Assembly (NCBI GenBank): GCA_023416585.1 | Contig: JAEZHM010000081.1 | Coordinates: 1 to 64,000 of the forward strand | DNA length: 64,000 bases | Direction: 5' to 3' | Source: Bacillota bacterium | GTDB taxonomy: Bacteria; Bacillota; Clostridia; Christensenellales; Aristaeellaceae | Shown: piece by piece, positions 32,609 through 42,265 of the stretch | Numbering within the stretch: position 1 is the stretch's first letter | Layout of the letters: every line of letters begins with the position of its first letter | Program-made: the position numbers and the translations under genes | The notes under the pieces: generated by a model | Databases searched by the model: none | Seen by the model: the letters and a program-made list of their open reading frames with translations, nothing else | Told to the model about the DNA's origin: nothing

Positions 32609-34495
32609 GTGAAAAAGCTCATCTCTCTTGCGTTGGCGGCAATCCTTCTCCTTGGTCTAACACCCTTTACCAAGGCGGAGGCCGTGTACGCTGAAGCGCC
32701 GCAGCTTAGCCAGAAGGTGGCTGCGGGCGAGCTCCCCCCTGTGAAGGACAGGCTTCCCCTGGAACCATACGTTTCCAAAGCGGCCGAGATCGGCGTATAC
32801 GGCGGAACGTTCCACGGCGCCGGGTTCGGCCCCACCCACGGGCAGTTGGACACGGAAGGCATGCGCTTTGTCGGCCTTTTGCGCGTTCTGCCCGATACCG
32901 TCACCACCGAGCCTTTCATCCTCAAAAGCTATGATGTCAACGATGACTTCAGCGAGTACATTCTGCACCTGAGGGAAGGCATGAAATGGTCAGACGGCGA
33001 GCCCTTCACTGCCGATGATTTCGTGTTCTGGTACGAAGATATCATTATGAACCCGGAGATCACCGCAGCCGTGCCCACCCTGTGGCAAAACGGCAAGATA
33101 GAAAAGGTGGACGAAACCACCGTCCGTGTAGCCTTTGCTTCGCCCATGCCCTCCTTTGTGGTGAAAATGCAAAAGGGCGATCCAAGCAACTGGATCTGGG
33201 CTGCCAAGCATTATCTTCAAAAGTGGCACATCAAGTACAATCCCGATGCCGACAAGCTGGCCAAGGAAGAAAACTATGAAAGCTGGGCGCTGTGCTTCAA
33301 GGCCCATGCCGACCGCGGACAGACCGGCATAAGCTTCGGCCCGGATATCACGCCCTTTGTGATGTACAATATCGATACCAACGGCAACAAGTACTTTACG
33401 CGCAATCCCTACTATTTCGTTGTGGATACAGCTGGCAACCAGCTTCCCTACATTGATGAGCAGATGTGCGTGATCGTGGCCGACGCCCAGACCCGCACCC
33501 TGAAGCTGATCAGCGGCGAGCTGGACGCGGCGGGTGAGAACCCCCTGCCTGTGAAGGACTACACCCTGTATAAAGAAAACGAGAACAATGGCAACTATAA
33601 CGTGTACTTGTTTGAGAACAGCCGCGGTTCCGACGCTGCCTTCACCTTTACCCAGACGCTCGCGAATGATACGCTGCGGAGTCTGTTTTCCGACGTGACA
33701 TTCCGGGAAGCCATGTCTCTGGCTATCGATAGGGATGCCATCAACGAGACGCTGTATTTCGGCCTGGCCACCGTCCGGCAGGCCGTGCCCCCGGCCAACA
33801 CCAGTTTCTATGAGGACTGGATGGGCGAATATATGGTGCAGTATGATCCCGATGGCGCCGCCCAGAGGCTGGATTCCCTGGGGTGCGTATGGGATGCTTC
33901 CAAGACTGTCCGCCTGATGCCAAACGGCCAGCCCTTCAACATCATCGTGGAATCCACCGAGGAGTTTGCGCCCGTGGGCGAAATGGTAGCGGAAATGTGG
34001 ACCGCGGCGGGCGTGAAAACCACCTTCAAACAGCAGGAGCGCTCCTATGCCCGGGAACGTTACGCTTCCAACGAACGGGACGCTCAGGTTTTCACCTTCG
34101 ACAACGTGGCCGAGCCCAGCCTGTATGCCCAATACTTTGACAAGATTTATCCTCCCTTCTCCGAAAATTCCGAGATCGGCCAGGCGCCTCTGTGGGCCGA
34201 ATGGTTCAACACCAAGGGCCAAAGCGGCATGGAGCCTCCTGAAAATGTGAAAAAGCTTCGTGCCGACATCGACAAGGTGGTCACATTGAAGAGGGGCAGC
34301 GAGGAGTACATTCAGCTGGGCAAGCAAATCCTTACAGACTTTACCAAGCAGCTGTACTATATCGGCATCACTGTGGCTCCCCGCGTCATCATCCTTAACC
34401 GCAACCTGGGCAACGTCCCCACACAGGGTATATTCGCCAACGACTACAACTTCTGGTACCCCTTTAACTGTGACGCATGGTATTTTAAAAAGTAA
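32609..34495 (+). CDS. ABC transporter substrate-binding protein (SBP_bac_5 family)
   Basis: The 628-residue exported protein has a signal peptide (KKLISLALAAILLLGLTPF, cleavage near AEA) but no lipobox Cys. Family 5 binding-protein features are PFILKSYDVNDDFSEY, the LREGMKWSDGEPFTADDFVFWYED block and a C-terminal lobe ending FNCDAWYF. Family 5 proteins bind peptides, nickel or, in some Clostridia and Thermotogae, oligosaccharides. The start is a GTG after AAGGAGG. The neighbouring GH39 and transketolase genes favour a sugar ligand. A terminator-like hairpin after the gene would keep its level above that of the permeases. Confidence 0.92.
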   Translation: MKKLISLALAAILLLGLTPFTKAEAVYAEAPQLSQKVAAGELPPVKDRLPLEPYVSKAAEIGVYGGTFHGAGFGPTHGQLDTEGMRFVGLLRVLPDTVTTEPFILKSYDVNDDFSEYILHLREGMKWSDGEPFTADDFVFWYEDIIMNPEITAAVPTLWQNGKIEKVDETTVRVAFASPMPSFVVKMQKGDPSNWIWAAKHYLQKWHIKYNPDADKLAKEENYESWALCFKAHADRGQTGISFGPDITPFVMYNIDTNGNKYFTRNPYYFVVDTAGNQLPYIDEQMCVIVADAQTRTLKLISGELDAAGENPLPVKDYTLYKENENNGNYNVYLFENSRGSDAAFTFTQTLANDTLRSLFSDVTFREAMSLAIDRDAINETLYFGLATVRQAVPPANTSFYEDWMGEYMVQYDPDGAAQRLDSLGCVWDASKTVRLMPNGQPFNIIVESTEEFAPVGEMVAEMWTAAGVKTTFKQQERSYARERYASNERDAQVFTFDNVAEPSLYAQYFDKIYPPFSENSEIGQAPLWAEWFNTKGQSGMEPPENVKKLRADIDKVVTLKRGSEEYIQLGKQILTDFTKQLYYIGITVAPRVIILNRNLGNVPTQGIFANDYNFWYPFNCDAWYFKK

Positions 34496-34509
34496 GCATG
34501 GACCCAGCG

Positions 34510-34543
34510 CGGGGAGAGGGGAAATTCTCCTCTCCCCGTTTTT
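34510..34543 (+). terminator. partial terminator between binding protein and permease genes
   Basis: CGGGGAGAGG and CCTCTCCCCG form a 10-bp stem with a 9-nt loop, followed by TTTTTC. It lies 14 bp after the binding-protein stop and before the permease genes. Such hairpins normally let a fraction of transcripts through. Confidence 0.75.
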
Positions 34544-34565
34544 CAAGCAAGGGGGTGCGTCCTGC

Positions 34566-35552
34566 ATGAAGGCATATATCGCACAGCGGTTGTTTTACAT
34601 GGTGGTGCTGCTGGCGGTTGTTTCCGTGTTCGCTTTTATCGTTATCCAGCTTCCGCCGGGAGATTATCTCACCACCTACATTGCCCGCCTGCAAGCGGAA
34701 ATGGGCACGGTGGATCCCGCTACCATAGAAAACCTCCGTGTATCCATGGGCCTGAACAAGACGCCTGTGGAGCAGTACTTTCTGTGGATCGGCAATATGC
34801 TCAAGGGGGATCTCGGCCGGTCTTTTGAATGGAAACGGCCTGTGGCGGATTTGATCCGCGACCGGCTGCCCGTCACACTTCTCCTTTCCATCCTCACGAC
34901 GCTTGTCACCTATCTGATCGCCATTCCGGTGGGCATTTTTTCCGCCCGCAAACAATATTCCATCCGGGATTATCTATTTACGGTATTGGGATTTATCGGC
35001 CTTGCCACGCCCAGCTTTTTTGTGGCGCTTGTTTTGATGTTCATTTCCAGCACGGTGTTTGGCGTGAGCGTGGGCGGCATCTATTCCCCGGAATTTATCA
35101 ATGCTCCCATGAGCTTTGCTAAATTTGTGGATGTTTTGAAGCACTTGCCGATCCCGGTGTTCGTGATCGGCTTTGCGGGCATCGCCAGCACCATGCGCAT
35201 TATGCGTTCCACACTGCTGGACGAATTGAAGCGCCCCTATGTGGTGGCCGCCAGGGCCAGGGGCCTGGAGGAAGGGCAAATGATCCGCCGCTATCCCGTT
35301 CGGGTGGCGCTGAACCCCATCGCTTCCTCCATGGGCTGGATGCTGCCCAATATCGTGTCCGGCATGACGGTGACGGGGATCGTATTGAACATTCCTACCG
35401 TCGGCACACTTTTGTACAATGCGTTGCTCTCCCAGGACATGTACCTGGCGGGCTCCTGTATTATGATCCTGTCGTTTTTGACCGTGATCGGCATGTTCCT
35501 TTCCGATATGCTTTTAATGTTCATCGATCCCCGCATCCGTGTCGATCAGTAG
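34566..35552 (+). CDS. ABC transporter permease, DppB/OppB type
   Basis: The 328-residue integral membrane protein begins with the typical AYIAQRLFYMVVLLAVVSVFAF first segment. It contains ETGLPxxL-type segments around DRLPVTLLLSILTT and the EAA loop VVAARARGLEEGQMIRRYPVR that contacts the ATPases. Six membrane segments are expected. The ATG at 34566 follows AAGGGGGTGCG; upstream open frame runs through the terminator hairpin and is not coding. It forms the import channel with the DppC-type partner, starting 21 bp downstream. Confidence 0.93.
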   Translation: MKAYIAQRLFYMVVLLAVVSVFAFIVIQLPPGDYLTTYIARLQAEMGTVDPATIENLRVSMGLNKTPVEQYFLWIGNMLKGDLGRSFEWKRPVADLIRDRLPVTLLLSILTTLVTYLIAIPVGIFSARKQYSIRDYLFTVLGFIGLATPSFFVALVLMFISSTVFGVSVGGIYSPEFINAPMSFAKFVDVLKHLPIPVFVIGFAGIASTMRIMRSTLLDELKRPYVVAARARGLEEGQMIRRYPVRVALNPIASSMGWMLPNIVSGMTVTGIVLNIPTVGTLLYNALLSQDMYLAGSCIMILSFLTVIGMFLSDMLLMFIDPRIRVDQ

Positions 35553-35573
35553 TCCACGAAAAGAGGTACGCCT

Positions 35574-36698
35574 ATGCTTGAACGGTGGACCAAACGAAAA
35601 AATGTGGAGCACTCCGCCCAGGAACGGCTGTTTATGGCTACCCAGTGGCAGCTGATGATGCGCAAGTTCCGCCGCCACAAGCTGGCGCAGGTAGGATTCT
35701 GGGTGCTTGCTGTTTTGTATACAGTGGTTTTATTCAGCGAGTTTTTTGCTGTCCAGGATTATTCCAAACGGGAAACGAAGCATATCCTCCATCAGCCCAT
35801 GGCCGTTCACTTTTTTCACGAGGGGAAATTCGTCGGTCCTTTTGTGTACACCTATGACCGGGGCAACAACCCCGTCACTCTTGCGCGCACCTATACGGAA
35901 AACAGTTCGGAGGTCCACAAACTGGGCCTGTTCCAAAAAGGTGGCAGCTATAAACTCTGGGGCTTGATACCCTGGGATGTACATTTCATCGGCACGGTGG
36001 ACGGCGCTCCCTTTTATCCCTTCGGCACCGACGCCTCTGGCCGCTGCCTTTTTTCCCGCACCATGCAGGGCCTTCGGCTGTCGCTGACGGTAGGGTTGGT
36101 GGGCGTATTCTTTACCTTTATCCTGGGCTGCGTGCTGGGCGGTGTTTCGGGCTTTTATGGCGGTATGGCCGACATCATCATACAGCGGGTGATCGAATTT
36201 CTGTCCTCCATGCCTTCTATCCCCCTGTGGATGGCGCTGGCGGCGGCTATGCCCAAAGAATGGTCCACGGTGCAGGTCTACTTTGCCATTACCATCATCC
36301 TTTCCCTCATCGGCTGGTGTTCGCTGGCCCGCACCGTCCGTGGCAAGATCCTGCAAATGCGAGGCGAGGATTACATAACGGCGGCCAAGCTGGCAGGGGC
36401 TTCCGATTGGTACCTTATCGTAAGACATCTGCTGCCCGGCTTTTCAAGCTACTTGATCGTAAGCATCACGCTGTCGGTACCCAGCATGATCCTGGGGGAA
36501 ACAGCACTGTCCTTTCTGGGCATTGGTCTGCGCTCCCCGGCGGTATCCCTGGGGGTACTTTTGAAGGATGCGCAGAGCATCAGCGCCATTGCAACAAGCC
36601 CATGGCTGATGATCCCGGGCATCTTCATCATCCTGACGGTGATGGCCTTCAATTTCCTGGGGGACGGCATGCGGGACGCCGCCGACCCCTACAAATAG
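35574..36698 (+). CDS. ABC transporter permease, DppC/OppC type
   Basis: This 374-residue permease has a first membrane segment near residues 43-60 (AQVGFWVLAVLYTVVLFSEF), then an unusually long hydrophilic region of about 90 residues outside, before GTDASGRCLFSRTMQGLRLSL, the conserved start of the transport domain. The EAA loop is DYITAAKLAGASDWYLIVRH. It ends with FLGDGMRDAADPY, a DppC hallmark. The long external loop is larger than in E. coli DppC and may help dock the binding protein. The ATG follows AAGAGGTACGCC. Confidence 0.93.
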   Translation: MLERWTKRKNVEHSAQERLFMATQWQLMMRKFRRHKLAQVGFWVLAVLYTVVLFSEFFAVQDYSKRETKHILHQPMAVHFFHEGKFVGPFVYTYDRGNNPVTLARTYTENSSEVHKLGLFQKGGSYKLWGLIPWDVHFIGTVDGAPFYPFGTDASGRCLFSRTMQGLRLSLTVGLVGVFFTFILGCVLGGVSGFYGGMADIIIQRVIEFLSSMPSIPLWMALAAAMPKEWSTVQVYFAITIILSLIGWCSLARTVRGKILQMRGEDYITAAKLAGASDWYLIVRHLLPGFSSYLIVSITLSVPSMILGETALSFLGIGLRSPAVSLGVLLKDAQSISAIATSPWLMIPGIFIILTVMAFNFLGDGMRDAADPYK

Positions 36699-36725
36699 GC
36701 CGCCAGCGGGGAAAGGAGGGCGCAC

Positions 36726-37760
36726 ATGAAACAGGAAAACATATTGGAAGTACGCAGCCTGAAAACATATTTCAAGCTGCCTGAGGGCTTATTGAAGGCC
36801 GTAGACGACGTAGACTTTGACGTAAAGGCCGGCAAGACCTTGGGTATTATCGGGGAATCCGGCTGCGGAAAGAGCGTGACGGCCCATTCCATTTTAAATA
36901 CCGTGCAGACGCCCGGCAAAATATATGGCGGCAGCGTTACATACCGCACAAGGGCTGGGGCGGAAAGGAATCTTTCGCAGGAGGATCCCAACAGTCCCTT
37001 TATGCGAAGCATCCGGGGCAGGGAAATCTCCATGATTTTTCAGGAGCCTATGAGCAGTATGTCGCCGGTGTACACCATTGGGCGGCAGATCACCGAGGCG
37101 TATTTAACCCATCAAAGCAAGGTAGACAAGGGCGTCCGCCGGGAGGCGGAGGAGCGGGCCATCGCCATGCTGAAAAAGGTGGGCATGGCAAACCCCAAGC
37201 AGCGGATGCTGGATTATCCCCATCAATTGTCCGGGGGCATGTGCCAGCGGGCCATGATAGCCATGGCATTGATGCTGGACCCGGCTATCCTTATTGCCGA
37301 TGAACCTACCACTGCCCTGGATGTAACAGTGCAGGCACAGATTACTGATTTAATGCTTGATCTCCAGGAGACAACTGGCATGTCCATGATTTATATCACC
37401 CATGACATGGGTGTTATCGCCGAAGTGGCTACGGACATTTGCGTTATGTATCTTGGCCGAGTGGTGGAATACGGCTCCAATCGTCAAATCTTTGAAAATC
37501 CTGCCCATCCGTATACGGTCAGGCTTCTGCGCTCCATCCCAAGGCTTGGTTGCAAGGTAACCGGTGGGCGTCTGGACGCCATTCGGGGCAATGTGCCTAT
37601 GCCTCTTGATTTAAAGCCGGAATGTGGCTTTTACTCCCGCTGCCTTCAGGGGGAGGGAGGCATCTGCGACGCGGCGGTACCCAGGATGGTGGAAGTGGAG
37701 CCTGGTCATTTCGCCCGCTGTGTGTGCTTAGGGGAAGGGGGCGAAGGCCGTGTCTGTTGA
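36726..37760 (+). CDS. ABC transporter ATP-binding protein, DppD/OppD type
   Basis: The 344-residue ATPase has Walker A GESGCGKS (residues 43-50), the signature LSGGMCQR (from residue 168), Walker B AILIADEPTTALD and the switch His in YITHDMG. The C-terminal oligopeptide-transporter extension carries cysteines, as in DppD and OppD, where some hold an iron-sulfur cluster. It powers import together with the next gene product. The last 11 bp overlap that gene. The ATG follows GGAAAGGAGGGCG. Confidence 0.95.
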   Translation: MKQENILEVRSLKTYFKLPEGLLKAVDDVDFDVKAGKTLGIIGESGCGKSVTAHSILNTVQTPGKIYGGSVTYRTRAGAERNLSQEDPNSPFMRSIRGREISMIFQEPMSSMSPVYTIGRQITEAYLTHQSKVDKGVRREAEERAIAMLKKVGMANPKQRMLDYPHQLSGGMCQRAMIAMALMLDPAILIADEPTTALDVTVQAQITDLMLDLQETTGMSMIYITHDMGVIAEVATDICVMYLGRVVEYGSNRQIFENPAHPYTVRLLRSIPRLGCKVTGGRLDAIRGNVPMPLDLKPECGFYSRCLQGEGGICDAAVPRMVEVEPGHFARCVCLGEGGEGRVC

Positions 37761-38814
37761 AAAATTCGTTAACACCGGCGAAGTGCTGCTGGAAGTTTCG
37801 AATCTGAAAAAGTACTACCCCGTCGAGGCCGGCCTTATGAAAAAGCAGGTGGGCCTAGTACGTGCGGTGGATGACATCAGCCTGTACATCAACCGCAATG
37901 AAACGCTGGGCCTGGTGGGGGAATCCGGCTGCGGCAAGACAACGCTGGGGCGGTGCATCCTGCGGGCGGTGGAGCCCACAAGCGGGGAGATCTACTTCCA
38001 TATGGAAAAAGGCAAGCCGCCGGTGGAAATAGTGAAGCTTCACAAGGCAGAACTTCAAAAAATGCGCAGACATCTGGCGCTGGTGTTTCAAAACCCCTAT
38101 TCCTCCCTGGACCCACGGATGACGGTGCTGCAAATCATCGCCGAGCCCATGATTTTGAATGGTATCCCCATGGAGGAAGCGACGATTAAGGTGAAGGAAC
38201 TGATGGAGTGTGTGGGTCTGGAGGTCAAGCATCTGAACCGCTACCCCCACGCCTTTTCCGGCGGTCAGCGCCAGCGCATCGGCATTGCCAGGGCCCTGGC
38301 GCTGAACCCCCAGTTCATTGTGGCGGACGAGGCGGTGTCGGCCCTGGATGTTTCGGTGCAAGCTCAAATACTAAACCTTTTGCAGGACCTGAAGGAAACG
38401 GTAAAGCCCACCTTCCTGTTCATTGCCCACGACCTGTCGGTGATTGAGCATGTCAGTGACCGGGTTGGTGTGATGTATGTAGGCCGGCTGGTGGAACTGG
38501 CGCCTACCAGTGAAATTTATCTTGCCCCCAGGCACCCATATACCGAGGCGCTGCTTTCCGCCATCCCGCGCACCGATGGCCAGCAGCGTAAAAAACGCAT
38601 CCTGCTCCCCGGCGAGGTGGCCAATGCCGCCAGCTTGCCATCCGGTTGCTGCTTCCATCCCCGGTGCCGCTACTGTAAAAAGCAGTGCGAGGAGGAAGTG
38701 CCCAATTGGCAGGAGATATCCACGGGCCATTATGTAGCCTGCCATAGGGCGCAGGAGCTTGCGTTAAGCGGCGTAAATAATGAAAATTCCGGATCGATTT
38801 CAGATCCGGCATAG
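37750..38814 (+). CDS. ABC transporter ATP-binding protein, DppF/OppF type
   Basis: The 354-residue ATPase has Walker A GESGCGKT (58-65), signature FSGGQRQRIGIARAL, Walker B FIVADEAVSALDVSVQAQ (Glu present, with VSALD instead of TSALD) and FIAHDLSVIEH. The C-terminal extension contains CCFHPRCRYCKKQC, the cysteine pattern of the oligopeptide-transporter C-terminal domain. The start is a GTG inside the end of the preceding gene. Together the five genes form a complete Dpp/Opp-type importer. Confidence 0.95.
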   Translation: MSVEKFVNTGEVLLEVSNLKKYYPVEAGLMKKQVGLVRAVDDISLYINRNETLGLVGESGCGKTTLGRCILRAVEPTSGEIYFHMEKGKPPVEIVKLHKAELQKMRRHLALVFQNPYSSLDPRMTVLQIIAEPMILNGIPMEEATIKVKELMECVGLEVKHLNRYPHAFSGGQRQRIGIARALALNPQFIVADEAVSALDVSVQAQILNLLQDLKETVKPTFLFIAHDLSVIEHVSDRVGVMYVGRLVELAPTSEIYLAPRHPYTEALLSAIPRTDGQQRKKRILLPGEVANAASLPSGCCFHPRCRYCKKQCEEEVPNWQEISTGHYVACHRAQELALSGVNNENSGSISDPA

Positions 38815-38826
38815 GAGGGAAATTTT

Positions 38827-40470
38827 ATGTCTGAAAAGGTATCCGTACAGGTGGACGCGGGAAAATGGCTGAAGGAGCTTGCGCATACCTGGAACTATAT
38901 CGGCTATGACGAATGCAACTATACCCATTCCCCCGGCGGTATGGCGCTGATCGAAAAATTCGGCAGGCTGGAAAAGCCCTACTATATGCGGGCCCACCAC
39001 ATGTTGTGCACCGGTATCCTCCACGGCTTTTACAAGTGGGGTTCCACCAATGCCTACATCGAGGACGAGCAGGGCAATCCCATCTACAACTTTGATCTTA
39101 TTGACGAGATGATTGGCATCTGGCTGAACAACAATTGCAAGCCTTTCTTTGAGCTGGGCTTTATGCCCAGGGACCTGGCCGATCCAAGGGACGCCGAAAA
39201 CGGGCAAAGTTATCAGATTGCCTACGGTATCAGCGAATACCAGCGGATAGGCTGGGCCATGCCCCCCAAGGATTATAGAAAGTGGTACGACCTGATTTAT
39301 GCCCTGGTCAGCCACTGCGTTAGCCGCTACGGCGTAAAGGAAGTGGAAACCTGGTACTGGGAGATGTGGAACGAGCCGGATATCTTCTACTGGCGGGGCA
39401 CGGAAGAGGAATTTTGCAAGCTGTACGATTATACCGAGGCTGCCGTCCACCAGGCGCTGCCCACGGCCAGATTTGGCGGCCCCGCTACCTGCGGCACCAT
39501 GGACCCCAATGGCCGGGCCAGCCAATTCCTGCGAGCGTTCCTTGCGCATATCAAGGATGGAACCAACTATGTGACCGGCGCAAAGGGTACCCGCATCGAC
39601 TATACCTCCTTCCACACCAAGGGCGGCGGCTACCGCTTTGATACCCTGGCGAAGAAGCAGATCCCTTCCGTCAAGGCGCTGGTGGAAAACGTGCGCACCC
39701 AAGCTTCCATCATCAAGGAATTCGGCTACGGCGGCCTGGAATGTGTGCTGAGCGAGGCGGACCCGGACGGCTGGGCCGCGGGCGGAAGGTATGACAACTT
39801 CAACCTGAACTTCCGTAATACGGAGTATTACGCCTCCTACGTGGCCTCCTCCTACAAAAACCTGTACGACCTGGCGGAGGAAATGGGAATGGACATAAGG
39901 CCTCTGGCCTGGGCGTTCATGTTCGAGGGAGAGCGCTGCTTCGAGGGCACCCGCACCTTTTCCACCCAGGGTATCGACAAGGCCGTGTTCAATCTGTTCA
40001 AGCTCTATGCCAAGCTGGGGCATCAGCGCATAACCCTTACTAGCAGCCGGGACGTTGACCCCTGCAAGTTTGAAGACCTGAATGGAACGAAAGAGGGTCC
40101 GGAGGTGGACGGCTGGGCAACCACAACCAGCGAAAACGCGGTGCAGGTTTTGCTGTACTGCCACCACGACGACTGGGATGTGAAGGAGACTTATGATATC
40201 GATCTTACATTGGTGAACCTGCCCTTTAACGGCAAGGCGGTTGTGAAGCATTCGCGCATTGACGAAAGCCACTCCAACGCCTACGCCGAGTGGGTGCGCC
40301 AAGGCAAGCCTAACTATCCCAACCCCGGCCAGTACGAAGCCATCAAGGGAAGGGAGAGCATAGAGTTCTGCGAAGCGCCTCAAACAGTCCTTATTCATGA
40401 GGGGCGCTTGGAAAAACACTTTACCTTGCCTACCCATGCTATTTCCTTTTTGACCATTGAGAAGGTATAA
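38827..40470 (+). CDS. GH39-like glycoside hydrolase (beta-xylosidase-like), cytoplasmic
   Basis: The 547-residue protein resembles family 39 glycosidases (clan A TIM barrel plus beta-sandwich). The acid/base candidate is Glu183 in EMWNEPD and the nucleophile candidate is Glu310 in CVLSEADPDG. GH39 enzymes include beta-xylosidases and iduronidases. There is no signal peptide, so it should cleave imported oligosaccharides in the cytoplasm. The ATG follows ATAGGAGGG, 12 bp after the importer ATPase gene, which ties the importer to sugars rather than peptides. The exact glycoside is unknown. Confidence 0.82.
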   Translation: MSEKVSVQVDAGKWLKELAHTWNYIGYDECNYTHSPGGMALIEKFGRLEKPYYMRAHHMLCTGILHGFYKWGSTNAYIEDEQGNPIYNFDLIDEMIGIWLNNNCKPFFELGFMPRDLADPRDAENGQSYQIAYGISEYQRIGWAMPPKDYRKWYDLIYALVSHCVSRYGVKEVETWYWEMWNEPDIFYWRGTEEEFCKLYDYTEAAVHQALPTARFGGPATCGTMDPNGRASQFLRAFLAHIKDGTNYVTGAKGTRIDYTSFHTKGGGYRFDTLAKKQIPSVKALVENVRTQASIIKEFGYGGLECVLSEADPDGWAAGGRYDNFNLNFRNTEYYASYVASSYKNLYDLAEEMGMDIRPLAWAFMFEGERCFEGTRTFSTQGIDKAVFNLFKLYAKLGHQRITLTSSRDVDPCKFEDLNGTKEGPEVDGWATTTSENAVQVLLYCHHDDWDVKETYDIDLTLVNLPFNGKAVVKHSRIDESHSNAYAEWVRQGKPNYPNPGQYEAIKGRESIEFCEAPQTVLIHEGRLEKHFTLPTHAISFLTIEKV

Positions 40471-40505
40471 TAAGGCATACAGACAGGATCAGAAGGAGGC
40501 GGCCC

Positions 40506-41324
40506 ATGACGACGGAGGAACTGAAAGCAAAGGCCAGGCAATTGCGCCGCGACGTGGCGGCCATGATTGGCCCGGAAAAGGTGGGGCACCTGGGCGGCTC
40601 ATGCTCCCTGGCGGACATCGTGACGGTTCTATACTATGATGTGATGCGTATAAGGCCCTATGAGCCGGAATGGGAAGACCGGGACCGTTTCCTTCTTTCC
40701 AAGGGCCATGCGGCGCTGATCCAGTACGCTGCGCTTGGTGATCTTTCTTACTTTCCCCGGGAGGAGGAAGGAACGCTGAAAACCCTTGGCAGCCGGCTGC
40801 AGGGGCATCCGGATATGCGTAAGCTGCCGGGGATAGAAGCCAATACGGGCTCATTGGGCCAGGGTCTGTCCATCGCAGCCGGGATGGCCGCGGGTCTTAG
40901 GCTGGACGGCCGGGACGCCAGAGTCTACTGCTGCGTGGGCGACGGGGAACAGGCGGAAGGCCAAATATGGGAAGCCGCCATGGCCGCAGCCGCCTTCAAG
41001 CTGGACAATCTCACCGCCATTGTGGATATAAACGGATTGCAAGCCACGGGAACAGTGCCGGAGCGGTTTGATACAAGGCCATACCTTGAAAAGTGGGAGT
41101 CCTTCGGCTGGAATGTGATTGAAATAGATGGGCACGACATGGAAAGCATTCTGGAAGGATTCGCTGTCGCCAGGGAAACAAAGGGCAGACCGACGGTGCT
41201 GCTGGCGAAGACCGTAAAGGGAAAAGGTTTCTCCTTTGCGGAAAACGTGGTCTCTTTCCATAACGGCGCCATGACGAAGGAACAGTTTGAATTGGCTATG
41301 TCGGAAGGCGGTGTGGAGGAATGA
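40506..41324 (+). CDS. transketolase, N-terminal (thiamine diphosphate-binding) subunit
   Basis: The 272-residue protein matches the N-terminal third of transketolase. It shows the substrate loop GHLGGSCSLADIV, SKGHAALIQYAAL, the TPP/Mg motif GDGEQAEGQIWEA with the matching Asn in DINGLQATG, and GHDMESI. Split transketolases are common in Clostridia and occur in dedicated sugar routes. The final 4 bp overlap the C-terminal subunit gene (ATGA). It would transfer a two-carbon ketol unit, here probably from a pentulose or apulose-like phosphate produced from the GH39 product; that substrate is inferred. Confidence 0.92.
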   Translation: MTTEELKAKARQLRRDVAAMIGPEKVGHLGGSCSLADIVTVLYYDVMRIRPYEPEWEDRDRFLLSKGHAALIQYAALGDLSYFPREEEGTLKTLGSRLQGHPDMRKLPGIEANTGSLGQGLSIAAGMAAGLRLDGRDARVYCCVGDGEQAEGQIWEAAMAAAAFKLDNLTAIVDINGLQATGTVPERFDTRPYLEKWESFGWNVIEIDGHDMESILEGFAVARETKGRPTVLLAKTVKGKGFSFAENVVSFHNGAMTKEQFELAMSEGGVEE

Positions 41325-42247
41325 AGCTTTCCAATCAGCGTACGGCTTATGGGGAGGAGCTTTTGTCCCTGGGCAGGGATAACTGCGACATTGTTGTCTG
41401 TGAGGCGGATCTTGGCAAAAGCACCATGACGAACGCCTTTCAAAAGGCATATCCTAACCGGTATTTTGAAATGGGTATCGCCGAAGCCAACATGACTTCC
41501 TTTGCGGCGGGCCTTAGCCTTACAGGCAAGATCGCCTTCACCAATTCCTTCGCGGTGTTTGCGGCGGGAAGGGCCTATGACCAGATCCGCCAGGGCATTG
41601 CCATCGGGCGCCTGAACGTGAAGATCGTGGGCTCCAGCGCAGGTCTTTCCGACTTTGGCGACGGGGCCACCCATCAGGCCATTGAGGATATCGCTATCAT
41701 GCGAGCGATCCCCAACATGACGGTATTGGTGCCGGCCGATGCACCCCAGCTTCGTGCCATGGTGCGCTGGATGGTGGAGTATGAGGGGCCGGTGTATCTG
41801 CGCGTATCCCGGAACGACCTTCCCGAAGTAACAGGGGATCATCCCGATCCGCTTCTGCCCGCGGTCCTTAGGGAAGGGGAGGATGCGGCGGTTATCGCCT
41901 CTGGCGTGATGGTGGCTGAGGCTTTGAATGCGGCAGAGCTGTTGGAAAAGGAAAACATCAGCCTTCGGGTGGTGAATGTGCCTTGTTTAAAGCCTTTCCC
42001 GGAGAATGCTGTATGGGAAGCGGTAAGAGGTGTTAAGGCCATCGTCACGGCGGAGGAGCATTCGGTGATAGGCGGGCTTTCTGCCGCTGTTTCCTGGGCG
42101 TTCCGCGGCGACGGCCGGCCTATGGAAGCCGTGGCGGTTATGGACAGCTTTGGCCAGTCCGCGCTGAATGCGGAGGAACTGATGGCACATTACGGCCTCA
42201 CAGCGAAGAATATCGCGGATACTGTGAAGAGAGCTCTTGCAATGTAA
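41321..42247 (+). CDS. transketolase, C-terminal (pyrimidine-binding) subunit
   Basis: The 308-residue partner contains the pyrimidine-binding domain with EADLGKSTMTNAFQKAYPNRYFEMGIAEANM (the catalytic Glu that protonates thiamine lies in MGIAEANM) and a C-terminal domain like those of transketolase and 1-deoxyxylulose synthase. ATGA overlap with the N-terminal subunit gene shows strict co-expression. Together they make one transketolase. It lies 18 bp upstream of the hydroxyacid dehydrogenase gene. Confidence 0.92.
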   Translation: MKLSNQRTAYGEELLSLGRDNCDIVVCEADLGKSTMTNAFQKAYPNRYFEMGIAEANMTSFAAGLSLTGKIAFTNSFAVFAAGRAYDQIRQGIAIGRLNVKIVGSSAGLSDFGDGATHQAIEDIAIMRAIPNMTVLVPADAPQLRAMVRWMVEYEGPVYLRVSRNDLPEVTGDHPDPLLPAVLREGEDAAVIASGVMVAEALNAAELLEKENISLRVVNVPCLKPFPENAVWEAVRGVKAIVTAEEHSVIGGLSAAVSWAFRGDGRPMEAVAVMDSFGQSALNAEELMAHYGLTAKNIADTVKRALAM

Positions 42248-42265
42248 ATCTGGGGGGACAGAAAT

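Noticed and set aside
32990..34567. Minus-strand open frame of 525 codons opposite the binding-protein gene
   Set aside because: It is the antisense shadow of a clear SBP_bac_5 gene and has no family features.
38800..40437. Minus-strand open frame of 545 codons opposite the GH39 gene
   Set aside because: Antisense shadow of the glycosidase gene, with no start signals.
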